A stretch of 64,000 nt of DNA from [Clostridium] saccharolyticum WM1. Its GTDB lineage: Bacteria > Bacillota > Clostridia > Lachnospirales > Lachnospiraceae. The translations under genes and the position numbers were made by a program. The stretch spans positions 2,170,001 to 2,234,000 of the forward strand of contig NC_014376.1 in NCBI RefSeq assembly GCF_000144625.1, read 5' to 3'. Under the pieces are notes generated by a model, which worked only from the letters and a program-made list of their open reading frames with translations, was not told the origin of the DNA and made no database searches. Positions within the stretch are counted from its first letter, which is position 1, and each line of letters opens with the position of its first letter. This document shows, one piece after another, positions 44,543-52,844 of the stretch.

Positions 44543-46057
44543 TTATTCTCTATGATCATGGATCTCCACTACTTCCGTTGCCACTTTCCCGGTAAATGCA
44601 TCGTCATGCTCTACAACCAGCATGGTGGGCTTGAATTTAAGAATCAGATCCTCGATCTGAATCCTGGAATATACGTCAATAAAATTAAGAGGTTCATCCC
44701 ATATATACAAATGGGCCTGCTCACAGAGGCTGCGGGCAATCAGAACCTTTTTCTTCTGTCCTTCGCTATAGGATTCCATGGGTTTCTCCAGCTGCTCCCT
44801 GGAAAAGTCCAGCTTGCGCAGAAGCGTTTTAAACAGGGGGTCTTCGATACCGCTTTCCCTGGAATATTGTGTCAGGCTTCCTTTTAAAAATGAAGTGTCC
44901 TGGGATACATAGGAAATTTTAAGGCTGCTGGCTGTTTCCTTATTCCCCGTATAGGAAATACGTTCACCTGTAACGTCCATGCCCAGGATCAGCTTCAGTA
45001 TGGTGGATTTTCCGCACCCGTTTTTCCCTTGTAAGGATATGCGCTGTCCCTGTTCCAGGATAAAGCTGACCGGTTCACAGACAGGCATATCATAATATGG
45101 AACAACCTCCTTTAAGGACAGAATTCTGGATGAGTGGTATTTTAAAGGATAAAGCTTAAGATCCTCCGCCTCTTCTATATTTTTCAGCAGGCCCTTTTTT
45201 TCCTCAATGGCACGGTCCTGCCTGCGTTCCAGATTCTTTCTGCGCATCTGCATGCGCCTGGACTTTTCGCCAATATAGGCCCGTGTATCAATGGATTTTT
45301 CACGGCCCATGGACTTTTTTCCGATCTTTGTTGATTCCACCTGGTCCGCCCAGTCCCCTGATTGCCTTGCGGCCGCCTCTAAATCACGGATGTCCTTTTT
45401 CAACCGCTGGTTTTCAGACCGTTGGAACTGGTCCTGCATTTGCTTGTTCTCATACCAGGAGGTGAAATTGCCCTTCTGAACTTCCATATTGGTTTTGTTT
45501 ATGGACAGGATGTGATCCACGGATGCATCCAGGAACTTCCGGTCATGGGACACCAGAATAAAGCCCTTTTTGCTGTTTAAATACTGGCTTACCAGTTCTC
45601 TGGCTTCCCGGTCCAGATGATTGGTGGGTTCATCGATCAGCAGAAAATGACCTTCCCTTAAGAAAAGGGCTGCTAAGAGTACCTTGGTGCGCTCTCCGTT
45701 TGAAAGCGTGTAAAACGGGCGGTATAGCACATCCTCGGAAACCTTCAGTCTGGATAATTCTCTTTTAAGCTCCCAAAAAGCATAATCCCCAAGGAGGGTG
45801 TCCAGAATTTCCAAAGTGTTCAGCTCCACATCCGGTACCGGATATGGGAAGTAATCAAACAGGACATTGGATACAATGGTTCCCGTGTATTGATACCGGT
45901 TCATCAGAAGATTTAAAAATGTGGTCTTTCCCCTCCCGTTTCTTCCTGTAAAGCCCAGCTTCCAATCCGTATCAATCTGGAAGGATACCTGTTCGAAAAC
46001 GGGGTCAGGACTTCCGTCGTAGGTAAATGATAAATCAGTGACTTGTATTAATGACAT
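44543..46057 (-). CDS. Lsa-like ABC-F ribosomal protection protein
   Basis: A 504-aa soluble protein with two ABC ATPase domains and no membrane segment. Walker A motifs: GFTGRNGRGKTTFL and GKNGCGKSTILKL; signature-type LSNGERTKV and YSEGQKKKV; Walker B LLIDEPTNHLD. A charged linker (about 200-310) separates the domains and would reach the peptidyl-transferase centre. The N-terminus MSLIQVTDLSFTYDG resembles Lsa/Vga-type proteins that displace lincosamides, pleuromutilins and streptogramin A. Start ATG 46055-46057 has GGAGG seven nt upstream. The long structured leader fits drug-responsive control. The exact drug range cannot be read from sequence. Confidence 0.85.
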   Translation of the reverse strand: MSLIQVTDLSFTYDGSPDPVFEQVSFQIDTDWKLGFTGRNGRGKTTFLNLLMNRYQYTGTIVSNVLFDYFPYPVPDVELNTLEILDTLLGDYAFWELKRELSRLKVSEDVLYRPFYTLSNGERTKVLLAALFLREGHFLLIDEPTNHLDREARELVSQYLNSKKGFILVSHDRKFLDASVDHILSINKTNMEVQKGNFTSWYENKQMQDQFQRSENQRLKKDIRDLEAAARQSGDWADQVESTKIGKKSMGREKSIDTRAYIGEKSRRMQMRRKNLERRQDRAIEEKKGLLKNIEEAEDLKLYPLKYHSSRILSLKEVVPYYDMPVCEPVSFILEQGQRISLQGKNGCGKSTILKLILGMDVTGERISYTGNKETASSLKISYVSQDTSFLKGSLTQYSRESGIEDPLFKTLLRKLDFSREQLEKPMESYSEGQKKKVLIARSLCEQAHLYIWDEPLNFIDVYSRIQIEDLILKFKPTMLVVEHDDAFTGKVATEVVEIHDHRE

Positions 46058-46097
46058 AGACATTCCTCCATTCAGGCAAGAAATAAAATTTCCGCAC

Positions 46098-46300
46098 AAA
46101 AAAAGCTGCAAGAATCAATTTTCTCACAGCCGCCTGCATCAAAATAAGCCCTTCGGGCAAACTTTCCGCTGGATTCATGTCCTGTCGTGACAGAAAAGGT
46201 AGGAGAAGAAATAAGATTCTTGCAAAAACAGGCATAACAAATAAGGGGATCGTCCCCTTTTCTTATTATGCAGTTCCTTCAGCAAGAATCATTTCTTCAT
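46098..46300 (-). promoter_or_regulatory. Attenuator-like leader of ABC-F gene
   Basis: On the minus strand, segment A GATTCTTGC (46282-46290), segment B TGCAAGAATC (46215-46224) and segment C GATTCTTGCA (46107-46116) compete: A or C can pair with B. C is followed by T7 (46098-46104), so B:C is a terminator-like hairpin. Between A and B lies another hairpin (GCATAA 46266-46271 with TTATGC 46232-46237, capped by AAGGGGA/TCCCCTT) followed by CTGTTTTT, a second possible terminator. The regulation logic is not settled from sequence alone. Confidence 0.7.
46289..46300 (-). CDS. Three-codon leader ORF (MKK-stop)
   Basis: ATG-AAG-AAA-TGA, preceded by GAGGTGTAAGG. Its stop overlaps attenuator segment A. 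Drug-induced stalling on very short upstream ORFs is a known way of controlling ABC-F resistance genes; that this one is translated is inference. Confidence 0.5.
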   Translation of the reverse strand: MKK

Positions 46301-46331
46301 CCTTACACCTCATTTCGTTTTATATGTCCAT

Positions 46332-46360
46332 AGTTTATCATAACTAAATAAAACTGTCAA
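46332..46360 (-). promoter_or_regulatory. Promoter of ABC-F gene
   Basis: Minus-strand TTGACA (46355-46360), 17-nt spacer, TAAACT (46332-46337). It gives a leader of about 270 nt. Confidence 0.82.
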
Positions 46361-46404
46361 TTTATAAAAACAGCAGAATGCTAGCATAAAGACAGACCTT
46401 CCAA

Positions 46405-47649
46405 CTATGGGCGAATTTGTCCGTTGCCATAGATGATATATTTGGTGGTGGTCAGTTCCTTAAGTCCCATAGGCCCTCTTGCATGGAGTTTTTGAGTGCT
46501 GATGCCAATTTCAGCTCCAAATCCAAACTCATGTCCATCAGTAAAACGAGTGGAAGCGTTGACATAAACTGCTGCCGCATCAATCTCATTTAAAAACTTC
46601 TGGGCATTGTTGTAATCTGATGTAATTATAGATTCGGAATGCCTGGTGCTATAACGGTTAATGTGGGTAATCGCTTCCTCCACAGAACCCACAAGCTTTA
46701 ACGACAGGATATAATCCAGGTATTCACAACCCCAATCTTCTTCAGTGGCTGAAATAAATCCCTCTGTCATGGCACAGGCTTCCTCGTCCGCACGAATCTC
46801 AACCGATTTTTGAGAAAGCCGTTCTTTTAATAAGGGCAGGAAACCGGGGGCAATTGCTCTGTGAATGACCAGGGACTCACAAGCATTGCAAACTCCGATC
46901 CTCTGAGTCTTTGCGTTGTATATGATATCCAAAGCCATATTAAAATCAGCAGTTTCGTCGACAAAAATATGGCAGTTTCCTGTTCCTGTTTCAATGACTG
47001 GAATGGTGCTGTTATCTACAACAGTTCTTATTAAACCCGCCCCTCCTCTTGGAATCAATACATCCACATACTCTCTAAGGCGCATGAATTCCTTAGTTAC
47101 TTCCCGGTCAATATCGGTAATGAGCTGGATGGCATTCTCTGGCAGGCCCGCATTTCTAAGGCCGGTACGGAGCCATTTTACAATAGCCTTATTAGATTCC
47201 AGGGCATCCCTTCCTCCCTTTAAGATCACGGCATTTCCTGATTTAAAGCAGAGTCCAAAGGCATCGGCAGTTACATTAGGTCTGGCTTCATATATAATAC
47301 CGACAACCCCCAGAGGAACCCTCTTCTGTCCGATGGTTAGGCCATTGGGGCGGACTTTCATGGAAAGCACCTCTCCCACCGGGTCCTCCAGAGCAGCTAC
47401 GGACAAAAGCCCGTCTGCCATGGCTTCGATTCTGGCAGGAGTCAATTCCAGGCGGTCGATCAGCCCGGCACTCATACCGGAAGCTGCTGCTTTTATTACA
47501 TCCTCCTGATTTGCGGTGAGAATTTCCACTTCTCCTTCCAGCAGGGCCGCCGCTGCCGCCTTTAAGCCTTCCTCCTTTTTTGCTGAACCCAGGATCCCCA
47601 TGATTCCGGCTGTTTCTTTTGCTGTCTTTCCAATCTCTGTAATCGTCAT
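46405..47649 (-). CDS. proA: Gamma-glutamyl phosphate reductase
   Basis: A 414-aa NADPH-dependent enzyme converting gamma-glutamyl phosphate to glutamate semialdehyde in proline synthesis. The catalytic Cys lies in [14 protein letters not shown], and [15 protein letters not shown] and [14 protein letters not shown] are family-typical. The frame can be extended to 47712, but ATG 47647-47649 ([12 protein letters not shown]) follows GGAGGACTCTTTT and is the proper start. It is the last gene of the proB operon. Confidence 0.96.
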   Translation of the reverse strand: MTITEIGKTAKETAGIMGILGSAKKEEGLKAAAAALLEGEVEILTANQEDVIKAAASGMSAGLIDRLELTPARIEAMADGLLSVAALEDPVGEVLSMKVRPNGLTIGQKRVPLGVVGIIYEARPNVTADAFGLCFKSGNAVILKGGRDALESNKAIVKWLRTGLRNAGLPENAIQLITDIDREVTKEFMRLREYVDVLIPRGGAGLIRTVVDNSTIPVIETGTGNCHIFVDETADFNMALDIIYNAKTQRIGVCNACESLVIHRAIAPGFLPLLKERLSQKSVEIRADEEACAMTEGFISATEEDWGCEYLDYILSLKLVGSVEEAITHINRYSTRHSESIITSDYNNAQKFLNEIDAAAVYVNASTRFTDGHEFGFGAEIGISTQKLHARGPMGLKELTTTKYIIYGNGQIRP

Positions 47650-47711
47650 AAAAGAGTCCTCCAATCTTTTTCTAAACGGTGCTTCTTTTTTCCTGCCCTC
47701 CCAGTGCTGCA

Positions 47712-48254
47712 TTAAGGGGTAATAATCCAGTCCACACGTTTGTCATGAGGTTCCGTTGGTATATGTTCCAATATCTGAAAGCCGTATGCTATGGCAATGC
47801 GGGGATGGTTTGGTTCCTTCTCAAACAGACGGTCATAGTATCCACCTCCGTATCCGATCCGGTTCCCGGACTGGTCAAAGGCTATTCCGGGAACAATAAC
47901 AGGAGCTCCCGGATCATGTATTCTTAAACAGGATGGTTTAGGCTCCATAATTCCCATAACGCCTTCCTCCAAATCTGTTTTCCCCGATATAGAATAAAAC
48001 TCCAGGTTCTTTCCAACGACCTTTGGTACGGCTACGCATTTTCCCTGCTTTAATAAAGTTTCCATGAACCTCCAGGTCCCCGCTTCCCGGCGAAAGGATA
48101 CATAGCAATAGACACAAAATGCCTTGAGAATGTCATCCATGTTTAAAAGCTGCTCACAAATGGAATCGTTCCAAAGGCTTTCAGCGGCTGACTCCAAAGA
48201 CCTGCGTTGCTCCTTGATCAATGCCCTGATATCATTCTTCTCCGACTTTTCCAT
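47712..48254 (-). CDS. 5-formyltetrahydrofolate cyclo-ligase
   Basis: A 180-aa ATP-dependent enzyme (YgfA/MTHFS family) that turns 5-formyl-THF into 5,10-methenyl-THF. Motifs: an N-terminal basic region ([14 protein letters not shown]) and the nucleotide/folate-binding [20 protein letters not shown]. It overlaps DUF896 by 22 nt and sits between proline genes without an obvious pathway link. Confidence 0.94.
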   Translation of the reverse strand: MEKSEKNDIRALIKEQRRSLESAAESLWNDSICEQLLNMDDILKAFCVYCYVSFRREAGTWRFMETLLKQGKCVAVPKVVGKNLEFYSISGKTDLEEGVMGIMEPKPSCLRIHDPGAPVIVPGIAFDQSGNRIGYGGGYYDRLFEKEPNHPRIAIAYGFQILEHIPTEPHDKRVDWIITP

Positions 48255-48453
48255 ATTTTTTACCTAAATCCGTTATGGTACCGTCTTTTTCCTGAATCGA
48301 AATATTGTTTAAATTACCTCGTAAATTATTGCGGATGGTTTGAATATACTCCCTCCGTAAAGCAGCCTGCTCTGCCAGTTCTTCTTCTGATAATCCTACT
48401 GATTTTGATTTATGATAAAGTGTATTGATTCGGTCAATCTTTTCCTGATTCAT
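48232..48453 (-). CDS. DUF896 (YnzC-like) small protein
   Basis: A 73-aa, helical, charged protein starting MNQEKIDRINTLYHKSKSVG, typical of DUF896. ATG 48451-48453 has AAGGAG at good spacing, better than the upstream ATG in the longer frame. B. subtilis YnzC is in an SOS operon, but no such link is seen here. Confidence 0.9.
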   Translation of the reverse strand: MNQEKIDRINTLYHKSKSVGLSEEELAEQAALRREYIQTIRNNLRGNLNNISIQEKDGTITDLGKKYGKVGEE

Positions 48454-48463
48454 AGGTTTCTCC

Positions 48464-49339
48464 TTAATACTCATGATTAATATAGTCCATTAAATCAAAG
48501 TCATGGTTTGGATGGGCCAGGAACAAGGTCCCTTTTACTTCTCCCTCCACGATCTGCCCAATGACATCCACCTGATCTCCGTTTGCAATGACCATATCAG
48601 AACCGCTGTCCGTGGCAATGCGGGCGGCTGCCAGCTTTGCGGCCATTCCTCCGGTGCCCACATCGCTTCCAGAGGTGGATTTCCCCATATCAAGAAGCTT
48701 TGGCGTGATTTCCCTTACCAGTCCGATAAATTCTGCGTCTGGATTTTGCCTGGGGTCATCAGAATAAAGGCCGTCGATATCCGATAATAAGATAAGAAGA
48801 TCCGCTCCGATCAATGCGGCAACAATAGCGGATAGCCGGTCATTATCACCAAAATTATCCACCAGGGGAATTTCGGAAGTGGATACGGTATCATTTTCAT
48901 TGACAATGGGGATGGTTCCCAGCTTTAAAAGTTCATCAAAGGTATTCTGGGCGTTGTATCGGCTGCTGTCATTAACCATAGTATTTTTGGTTAAAAGAAC
49001 CTGTGCAGCTATTTGATTATATTCTGCAAAGAGCTTCTGGTACACCATCATAAGCCTGGCCTGGCCTACGGCTGCATATGCCTGTTTTTCCGATATAGTT
49101 ACGGGCTTGGTATGATGACCCAGAGCCTGGCGTCCTGCTGCAATAGCACCGGAGGAAACCAAAACCACCTCTTTTCCCTGTCCTTTTAAATCGCTGATTA
49201 CCCGAACCAGTTTCTCGATTTTCATCAGGTTTAAGTCCCCGGTATAGGCATGTGTTAAGGAAGAGGATCCAATTTTAATTACAATCCTTTTTTTATCCTT
49301 TAGTTTCTCTCGTTCCCAGGTGTTCATCTTCATTATCAT
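48464..49339 (-). CDS. proB: Glutamate 5-kinase (short, without PUA domain)
   Basis: A 291-aa (or 287-aa from ATG 49325-49327) amino acid kinase starting proline synthesis. KDKKRIVIKIGSSSLTH, LVSSGAIAAGRQALG, VNENDTVSTSEI and the GTGGMAAKLAAA phosphate site are present. The C-terminal PUA domain of E. coli ProB is missing, as in many Firmicutes. No ribosome-binding site clearly decides between the near-by start codons. Confidence 0.94.
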   Translation of the reverse strand: MIMKMNTWEREKLKDKKRIVIKIGSSSLTHAYTGDLNLMKIEKLVRVISDLKGQGKEVVLVSSGAIAAGRQALGHHTKPVTISEKQAYAAVGQARLMMVYQKLFAEYNQIAAQVLLTKNTMVNDSSRYNAQNTFDELLKLGTIPIVNENDTVSTSEIPLVDNFGDNDRLSAIVAALIGADLLILLSDIDGLYSDDPRQNPDAEFIGLVREITPKLLDMGKSTSGSDVGTGGMAAKLAAARIATDSGSDMVIANGDQVDVIGQIVEGEVKGTLFLAHPNHDFDLMDYINHEY

Positions 49340-49367
49340 CTGCTTTCTGGAATTCTTTTTGCTTCAT

Positions 49368-49396
49368 ATCTTACATCATTTTTGCAGTTTCGTCAA
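49368..49396 (-). promoter_or_regulatory. Promoter of proB operon
   Basis: Minus-strand TTGACG (49391-49396), 17-nt spacer, TAAGAT (49368-49373), directly after the flavoprotein stop codon. No T-box or riboswitch fits in the 30-40 nt leader. Confidence 0.72.
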
Positions 49397-49397
49397 T

Positions 49398-50993
49398 TTA
49401 TATAGAAAACCTTTCAAATTTTGCAGCAATGGCTTCTGCCACTTTTAAGCCATCCATTGCCGCAGAGGTAATTCCCCCTGCGTATCCGGCACCTTCTCCA
49501 CATGGATAGATTCCTTTTATACCGCATTCAAACGTTTCGTTCCTGGGGATCCGTACCGGCGAAGAAGTCCTGCTTTCCACACCAGCTAAAATAGCATCGG
49601 CCATGGAAAAACCATGGATGCGGCGTTCAAAAGCTTCCACTCCTTCTATGACTGATTCTGATAAGTATTCCGGAAGAAAATCTCTAATATTTACAAATTC
49701 ATAAAGGCCTTTAAATGCAGGTGCCACGGATCCAAAGGTCTTTGAGGTCTGGCTCTTTTTAAAATCTCCGTATAGCTGAACCGGAATTTTTCCGGAGCCA
49801 TAGGAAAAGGCAGCCTCTTCCAGCCGTCTTTGATAAGCGATGCCGGCGAGAGGAGCCGTGCTTCCAAAATCCTCCGGCGTTACCGTGACGATCAGGGCGC
49901 TGTTAGCATTCACGCCATCCCGTTTGTGATAGCTCATCCCGTTAACTGCAAGCTTTTTTTCTTCGGAAGAAGCGTTGACCACATATCCTCCCGGACACAT
50001 ACAGAAGGTATAAATACCTCTGCCGTTTGCGCACTGATGCGTCAGCTTGTAATCCGCTGGGCCTAGTATGGGGTGGTTACCGGTTCCATACTGAGACCGG
50101 TTTATGTTTTCCTGGGGATGTTGGATCCTTAAGCCCACTGCAAATGCCTTTGCTTCCATGGGTATTCCTTTTTTGTTCAGAATTTCAAAGGTATCCCTGG
50201 CACTGTGTCCGATGGCCAGAACAAGAACCTCTGCGGGGATCTGTTCCTTTTTATTGACAACAACCCCCTGCAGCCGGTGGTCATTCATTATAAAATCGGT
50301 CACAGGGCTGTTGAAACGGACCTCTCCCCCAAGCCGTATAATTTCTTTTCTCATTCCTTTCACAATGCCGCTTAAAACATCTGTGCCGATATGAGGCTTA
50401 TTTACATAGAGAATAGAGGGATCTGCACCGAATTCCACAAAAAGCTCCAATACCTTCCGGTTCCTCATAAGAGGATCCTTTACAAGCGTATTCAGCTTTC
50501 CGTCGGAAAAGGTGCCTGCTCCTCCCTCTCCAAACTGTACATTACAGTCAGGCCTTAATGTTCCGCCCTTCCAGAATAGATCCACGGCCTCCTTGCGTTT
50601 TTCCACGCACTCTCCCCGCTCCAATAGCAGGGGCTGATAGCCGTTCCTGGCCAGCATCAACCCACAGAAAAGTCCGGCTGGTCCGGTCCCTATAATCACC
50701 GGCCGGTGAGCCATTCTTTTGGTTCCGGACGTTAGAAACACATATTCCTTTTTCTCTGATAACCCGATGTCCCCGCTCTTTGCTTTATGTAACACAGACT
50801 CTTCTTTTTCAACCTCCACATCTATGGAGTAGGTAAAATGGATTTCCTCCTTTTTTCTGGCATCTACGGATTGCTTTATTATAAGGATAGAACGGATGTC
50901 CTTAACCTGAACTTTTAAAGCTTTTGCTGCCTTTGCCCATAAGGCCTCTGAACTGTGCTCCACCGGCAGCTTTAATTGATTGATTCTGATCAT
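49398..50993 (-). CDS. FAD-dependent dehydrogenase (COG2509-like)
   Basis: A 531-aa flavoprotein. After an N-terminal alpha/beta domain (about 1-90) comes the dinucleotide-binding motif PVIIGTGPAGLFCGLMLARNG, then a conserved FGEGGAGTFSDGKLNT segment and, near the end, GIYPCGEGAGYAGGITSAAMDG. These identify the uncharacterised FAD-dependent dehydrogenase family. ATG 50991-50993 follows GAGGATAATC. It is downstream of a second flavoprotein, with a repeat array in the 45-nt spacer. Substrate unknown. Confidence 0.88.
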   Translation of the reverse strand: MIRINQLKLPVEHSSEALWAKAAKALKVQVKDIRSILIIKQSVDARKKEEIHFTYSIDVEVEKEESVLHKAKSGDIGLSEKKEYVFLTSGTKRMAHRPVIIGTGPAGLFCGLMLARNGYQPLLLERGECVEKRKEAVDLFWKGGTLRPDCNVQFGEGGAGTFSDGKLNTLVKDPLMRNRKVLELFVEFGADPSILYVNKPHIGTDVLSGIVKGMRKEIIRLGGEVRFNSPVTDFIMNDHRLQGVVVNKKEQIPAEVLVLAIGHSARDTFEILNKKGIPMEAKAFAVGLRIQHPQENINRSQYGTGNHPILGPADYKLTHQCANGRGIYTFCMCPGGYVVNASSEEKKLAVNGMSYHKRDGVNANSALIVTVTPEDFGSTAPLAGIAYQRRLEEAAFSYGSGKIPVQLYGDFKKSQTSKTFGSVAPAFKGLYEFVNIRDFLPEYLSESVIEGVEAFERRIHGFSMADAILAGVESRTSSPVRIPRNETFECGIKGIYPCGEGAGYAGGITSAAMDGLKVAEAIAAKFERFSI

Positions 50994-51003
50994 GATTATC
51001 CTC

Positions 51004-51090
51004 ATTCCTGCCCATACTTTCCGGGTCTTAAGTTATGCTCTCAGGAAGTTCTATTCCTGCCTGTGTTTTCCGGGATAAGCGCTTCTGGCT
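51004..51090 (-). repeat. RBS-proximal repeat between two flavoprotein genes
   Basis: Minus-strand landmarks: ATCCCGGAAAACACAGGCAG (a partial unit inside the 3' end of the upstream gene), then AACTTCCTGAGAGCATAACTT and ACCCGGAAAGTATGGGCAGG, ending at the next ribosome-binding site. It is diverged but alignable with 34498-34652 and very close to 19676-19696. Confidence 0.65.
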
Positions 51091-52331
51091 TTTTTAAGTG
51101 CAATACACCTGTTGGATATTCCTTTTCCTGCACAGGTACCGGCAAGTATGCCGCAAGACCAGGCCCACTGCAGGTTATAGCCTCCGCAGATACCGTCTGC
51201 GTCAAGTATTTCTCCGGCCAGATAAAGGCCGTTAATAAGTTTAGATTCCATGGTATCCGGATCAACTTCCATGGTATCAATACCTCCGCTGCATACCTGG
51301 GCCTGATCAAAGGAATTGGAAGCAAGAATATTCGTTTTCAGTCCCTTTAAGGCAGAAACAAGTCTGTTGATCTGGACAGGGGTGATATTTTTTACCAGGC
51401 CCTCGTTCATGATTCCGGCTTCCTTTAAAAGAATCCCGTTTAGTTTATGATTTAAAACACCATTTAAAAACTCCTCTGCCCGCCGGTAACCCAAGCGTTT
51501 TACCCTTTCCGAAAGAAACTGACGGGTATTGTCAATATTCATGGAAGGAAGAAAATCCAGCTCCGCTGTAACCTGTTGCCCTGCATCAATCCCTCTGACT
51601 GCATACCGGCTGATCTGAAAAACGGGAATGCCGGAAATCCCATAATCTGTAAACTGAAGCTCTCCCCGGTCGGCTGCCGCCGTTTTACCGTCTATTTTAA
51701 GTGTCACGAAAGCCTCCGTCCTGACTCCTGCTGCCTGCTTGTACCATTTTTCTCTGCACCTAAGCTGTACCAGGGCTGGCAGAGGTTTAATGATTTTGTG
51801 TCCCAAAGCTTTTGCCAGCTCATAGCCGCTGCCATCGGAGCCTGTTTTGGGGGCTGCCGAGGAACCTGCCGCTAAAATAAGGGCATCCGCCCGTTTCTCT
51901 CCTTTCGAAGTTACCAGGGACAAATCCTTTTTTATCTCTATCACCTGACAGTCGGTAACAATAGATACACCCAGATGCTCCAGTTCAAAAAGAAGCGCAT
52001 TAAGGACGGAGGCCGCCTGCCCGGAATTTGGATAGACATATCCGTTCCGGTCTGTAAGAACAAGGCCAAGATCCCGGAAGAATTCCAGGGTCTGTCCCAC
52101 GGTGATGTTCTCCAGAACTCTTTTTATAAAAGACAGCTGTCCTCCACGGTAAGCGTTTTCAGGAGTTATAAGATTGGTTAAATTGCATTTTCCGTTTCCT
52201 GTGGAAAGAAGCTTTTTCCCCGGCTTGGCTGTATGCTCTAAAACGGTAACAGAAGCGCCCTGCCTGGCTGCCTGAATGGCCGCTGTCAGACCGGAAGCTC
52301 CTGCTCCTACGATGATTACCTGTCGTTTCAT
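51051..52331 (-). CDS. BaiN/RdsA-like NAD(P)/FAD-dependent oxidoreductase (HI0933 family)
   Basis: A 426-aa flavoprotein with IIVGAGASGLTAAIQAARQG at residues 5-24, the family-typical KLLSTGNGKCNLTN, and GEILDADGICGGYNLQWAWSCG near the end. The HI0933 family includes BaiN, reported in bile acid reduction in gut Clostridia, but most members have unknown roles, so no substrate is claimed. The last codons (KHRQE) lie in a repeat unit, suggesting that the C-terminus was altered by the repeat. Confidence 0.9.
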   Translation of the reverse strand: MKRQVIIVGAGASGLTAAIQAARQGASVTVLEHTAKPGKKLLSTGNGKCNLTNLITPENAYRGGQLSFIKRVLENITVGQTLEFFRDLGLVLTDRNGYVYPNSGQAASVLNALLFELEHLGVSIVTDCQVIEIKKDLSLVTSKGEKRADALILAAGSSAAPKTGSDGSGYELAKALGHKIIKPLPALVQLRCREKWYKQAAGVRTEAFVTLKIDGKTAAADRGELQFTDYGISGIPVFQISRYAVRGIDAGQQVTAELDFLPSMNIDNTRQFLSERVKRLGYRRAEEFLNGVLNHKLNGILLKEAGIMNEGLVKNITPVQINRLVSALKGLKTNILASNSFDQAQVCSGGIDTMEVDPDTMESKLINGLYLAGEILDADGICGGYNLQWAWSCGILAGTCAGKGISNRCIALKKARSAYPGKHRQE

Positions 52332-52397
52332 AAAATCCTCCTGTATCCACAGACAGACCGATTGTATCCAGTTTGCCTCTATATTTCAAGTGTTTCT

Positions 52398-52790
52398 TTA
52401 ACTTGTATAGGATTCCAGATAATTAAATACTTCTATCATGGAAGAAAACCATATGCCCTCCATTAATTTTCCCCGCTCTTCCTCGGGGAAATCGGTAATT
52501 GGCATATGGGTATAAAGGCAGATGGTGGTTTTATCCTGGTAGAGGACGAGCAAATATCCGTCCTCTGAAACAAGATAGTATTTCTCCTTACTCTTAGCGT
52601 TTACAGGCTCAGCTTCTTCCTCTTCCTGGTTGATTACGATCTGCGCTTCTGTCACAGTTTCTGTTTCTATGGTTGCCCCCGGCAGGGCTTCCTCAGGCCT
52701 TACGCTGTCCTTTGTAATGGCAAAGCCTATCCCCAGGCAGATCGCAGATGCCGCTACGAATAAAAGAAAGCAGAACATATACTTCTTCAT
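52398..52790 (-). CDS. BofC C-terminal-like membrane or secreted protein
   Basis: A 130-aa protein with an N-terminal membrane helix or signal (about 4-24), an acidic linker (INQEEEEAEPV) and a C-terminal domain with KYYLVSEDGYLLVLYQDK and DFPEEERGKLMEGIWFSS. This resembles the C-terminal domain of BofC (bypass-of-forespore), which in Bacillus inhibits SpoIVB signalling. It follows a SpoVB-type gene, which supports a sporulation or envelope role, although the BofC link is by eye only. Confidence 0.65.
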   Translation of the reverse strand: MKKYMFCFLLFVAASAICLGIGFAITKDSVRPEEALPGATIETETVTEAQIVINQEEEEAEPVNAKSKEKYYLVSEDGYLLVLYQDKTTICLYTHMPITDFPEEERGKLMEGIWFSSMIEVFNYLESYTS

Positions 52791-52844
52791 GAGATGATAC
52801 CTCCTTCAAGTAAGTATAGTATCTGCCTTCTTCCTGGGTTTTAA

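Noticed and set aside
46035..46235. 66-aa minus-strand ORF in the ABC-F leader
   Set aside because: No ribosome-binding site, starts inside a hairpin, and overlaps the attenuator segments and the real ABC-F start.
46361..46404. Possible terminator after proA (short AGCA/TGCT stem followed by GTTTTT)
   Set aside because: The stem has only four base pairs, and the T-run lies just before the ABC-F promoter, so it is not convincing.
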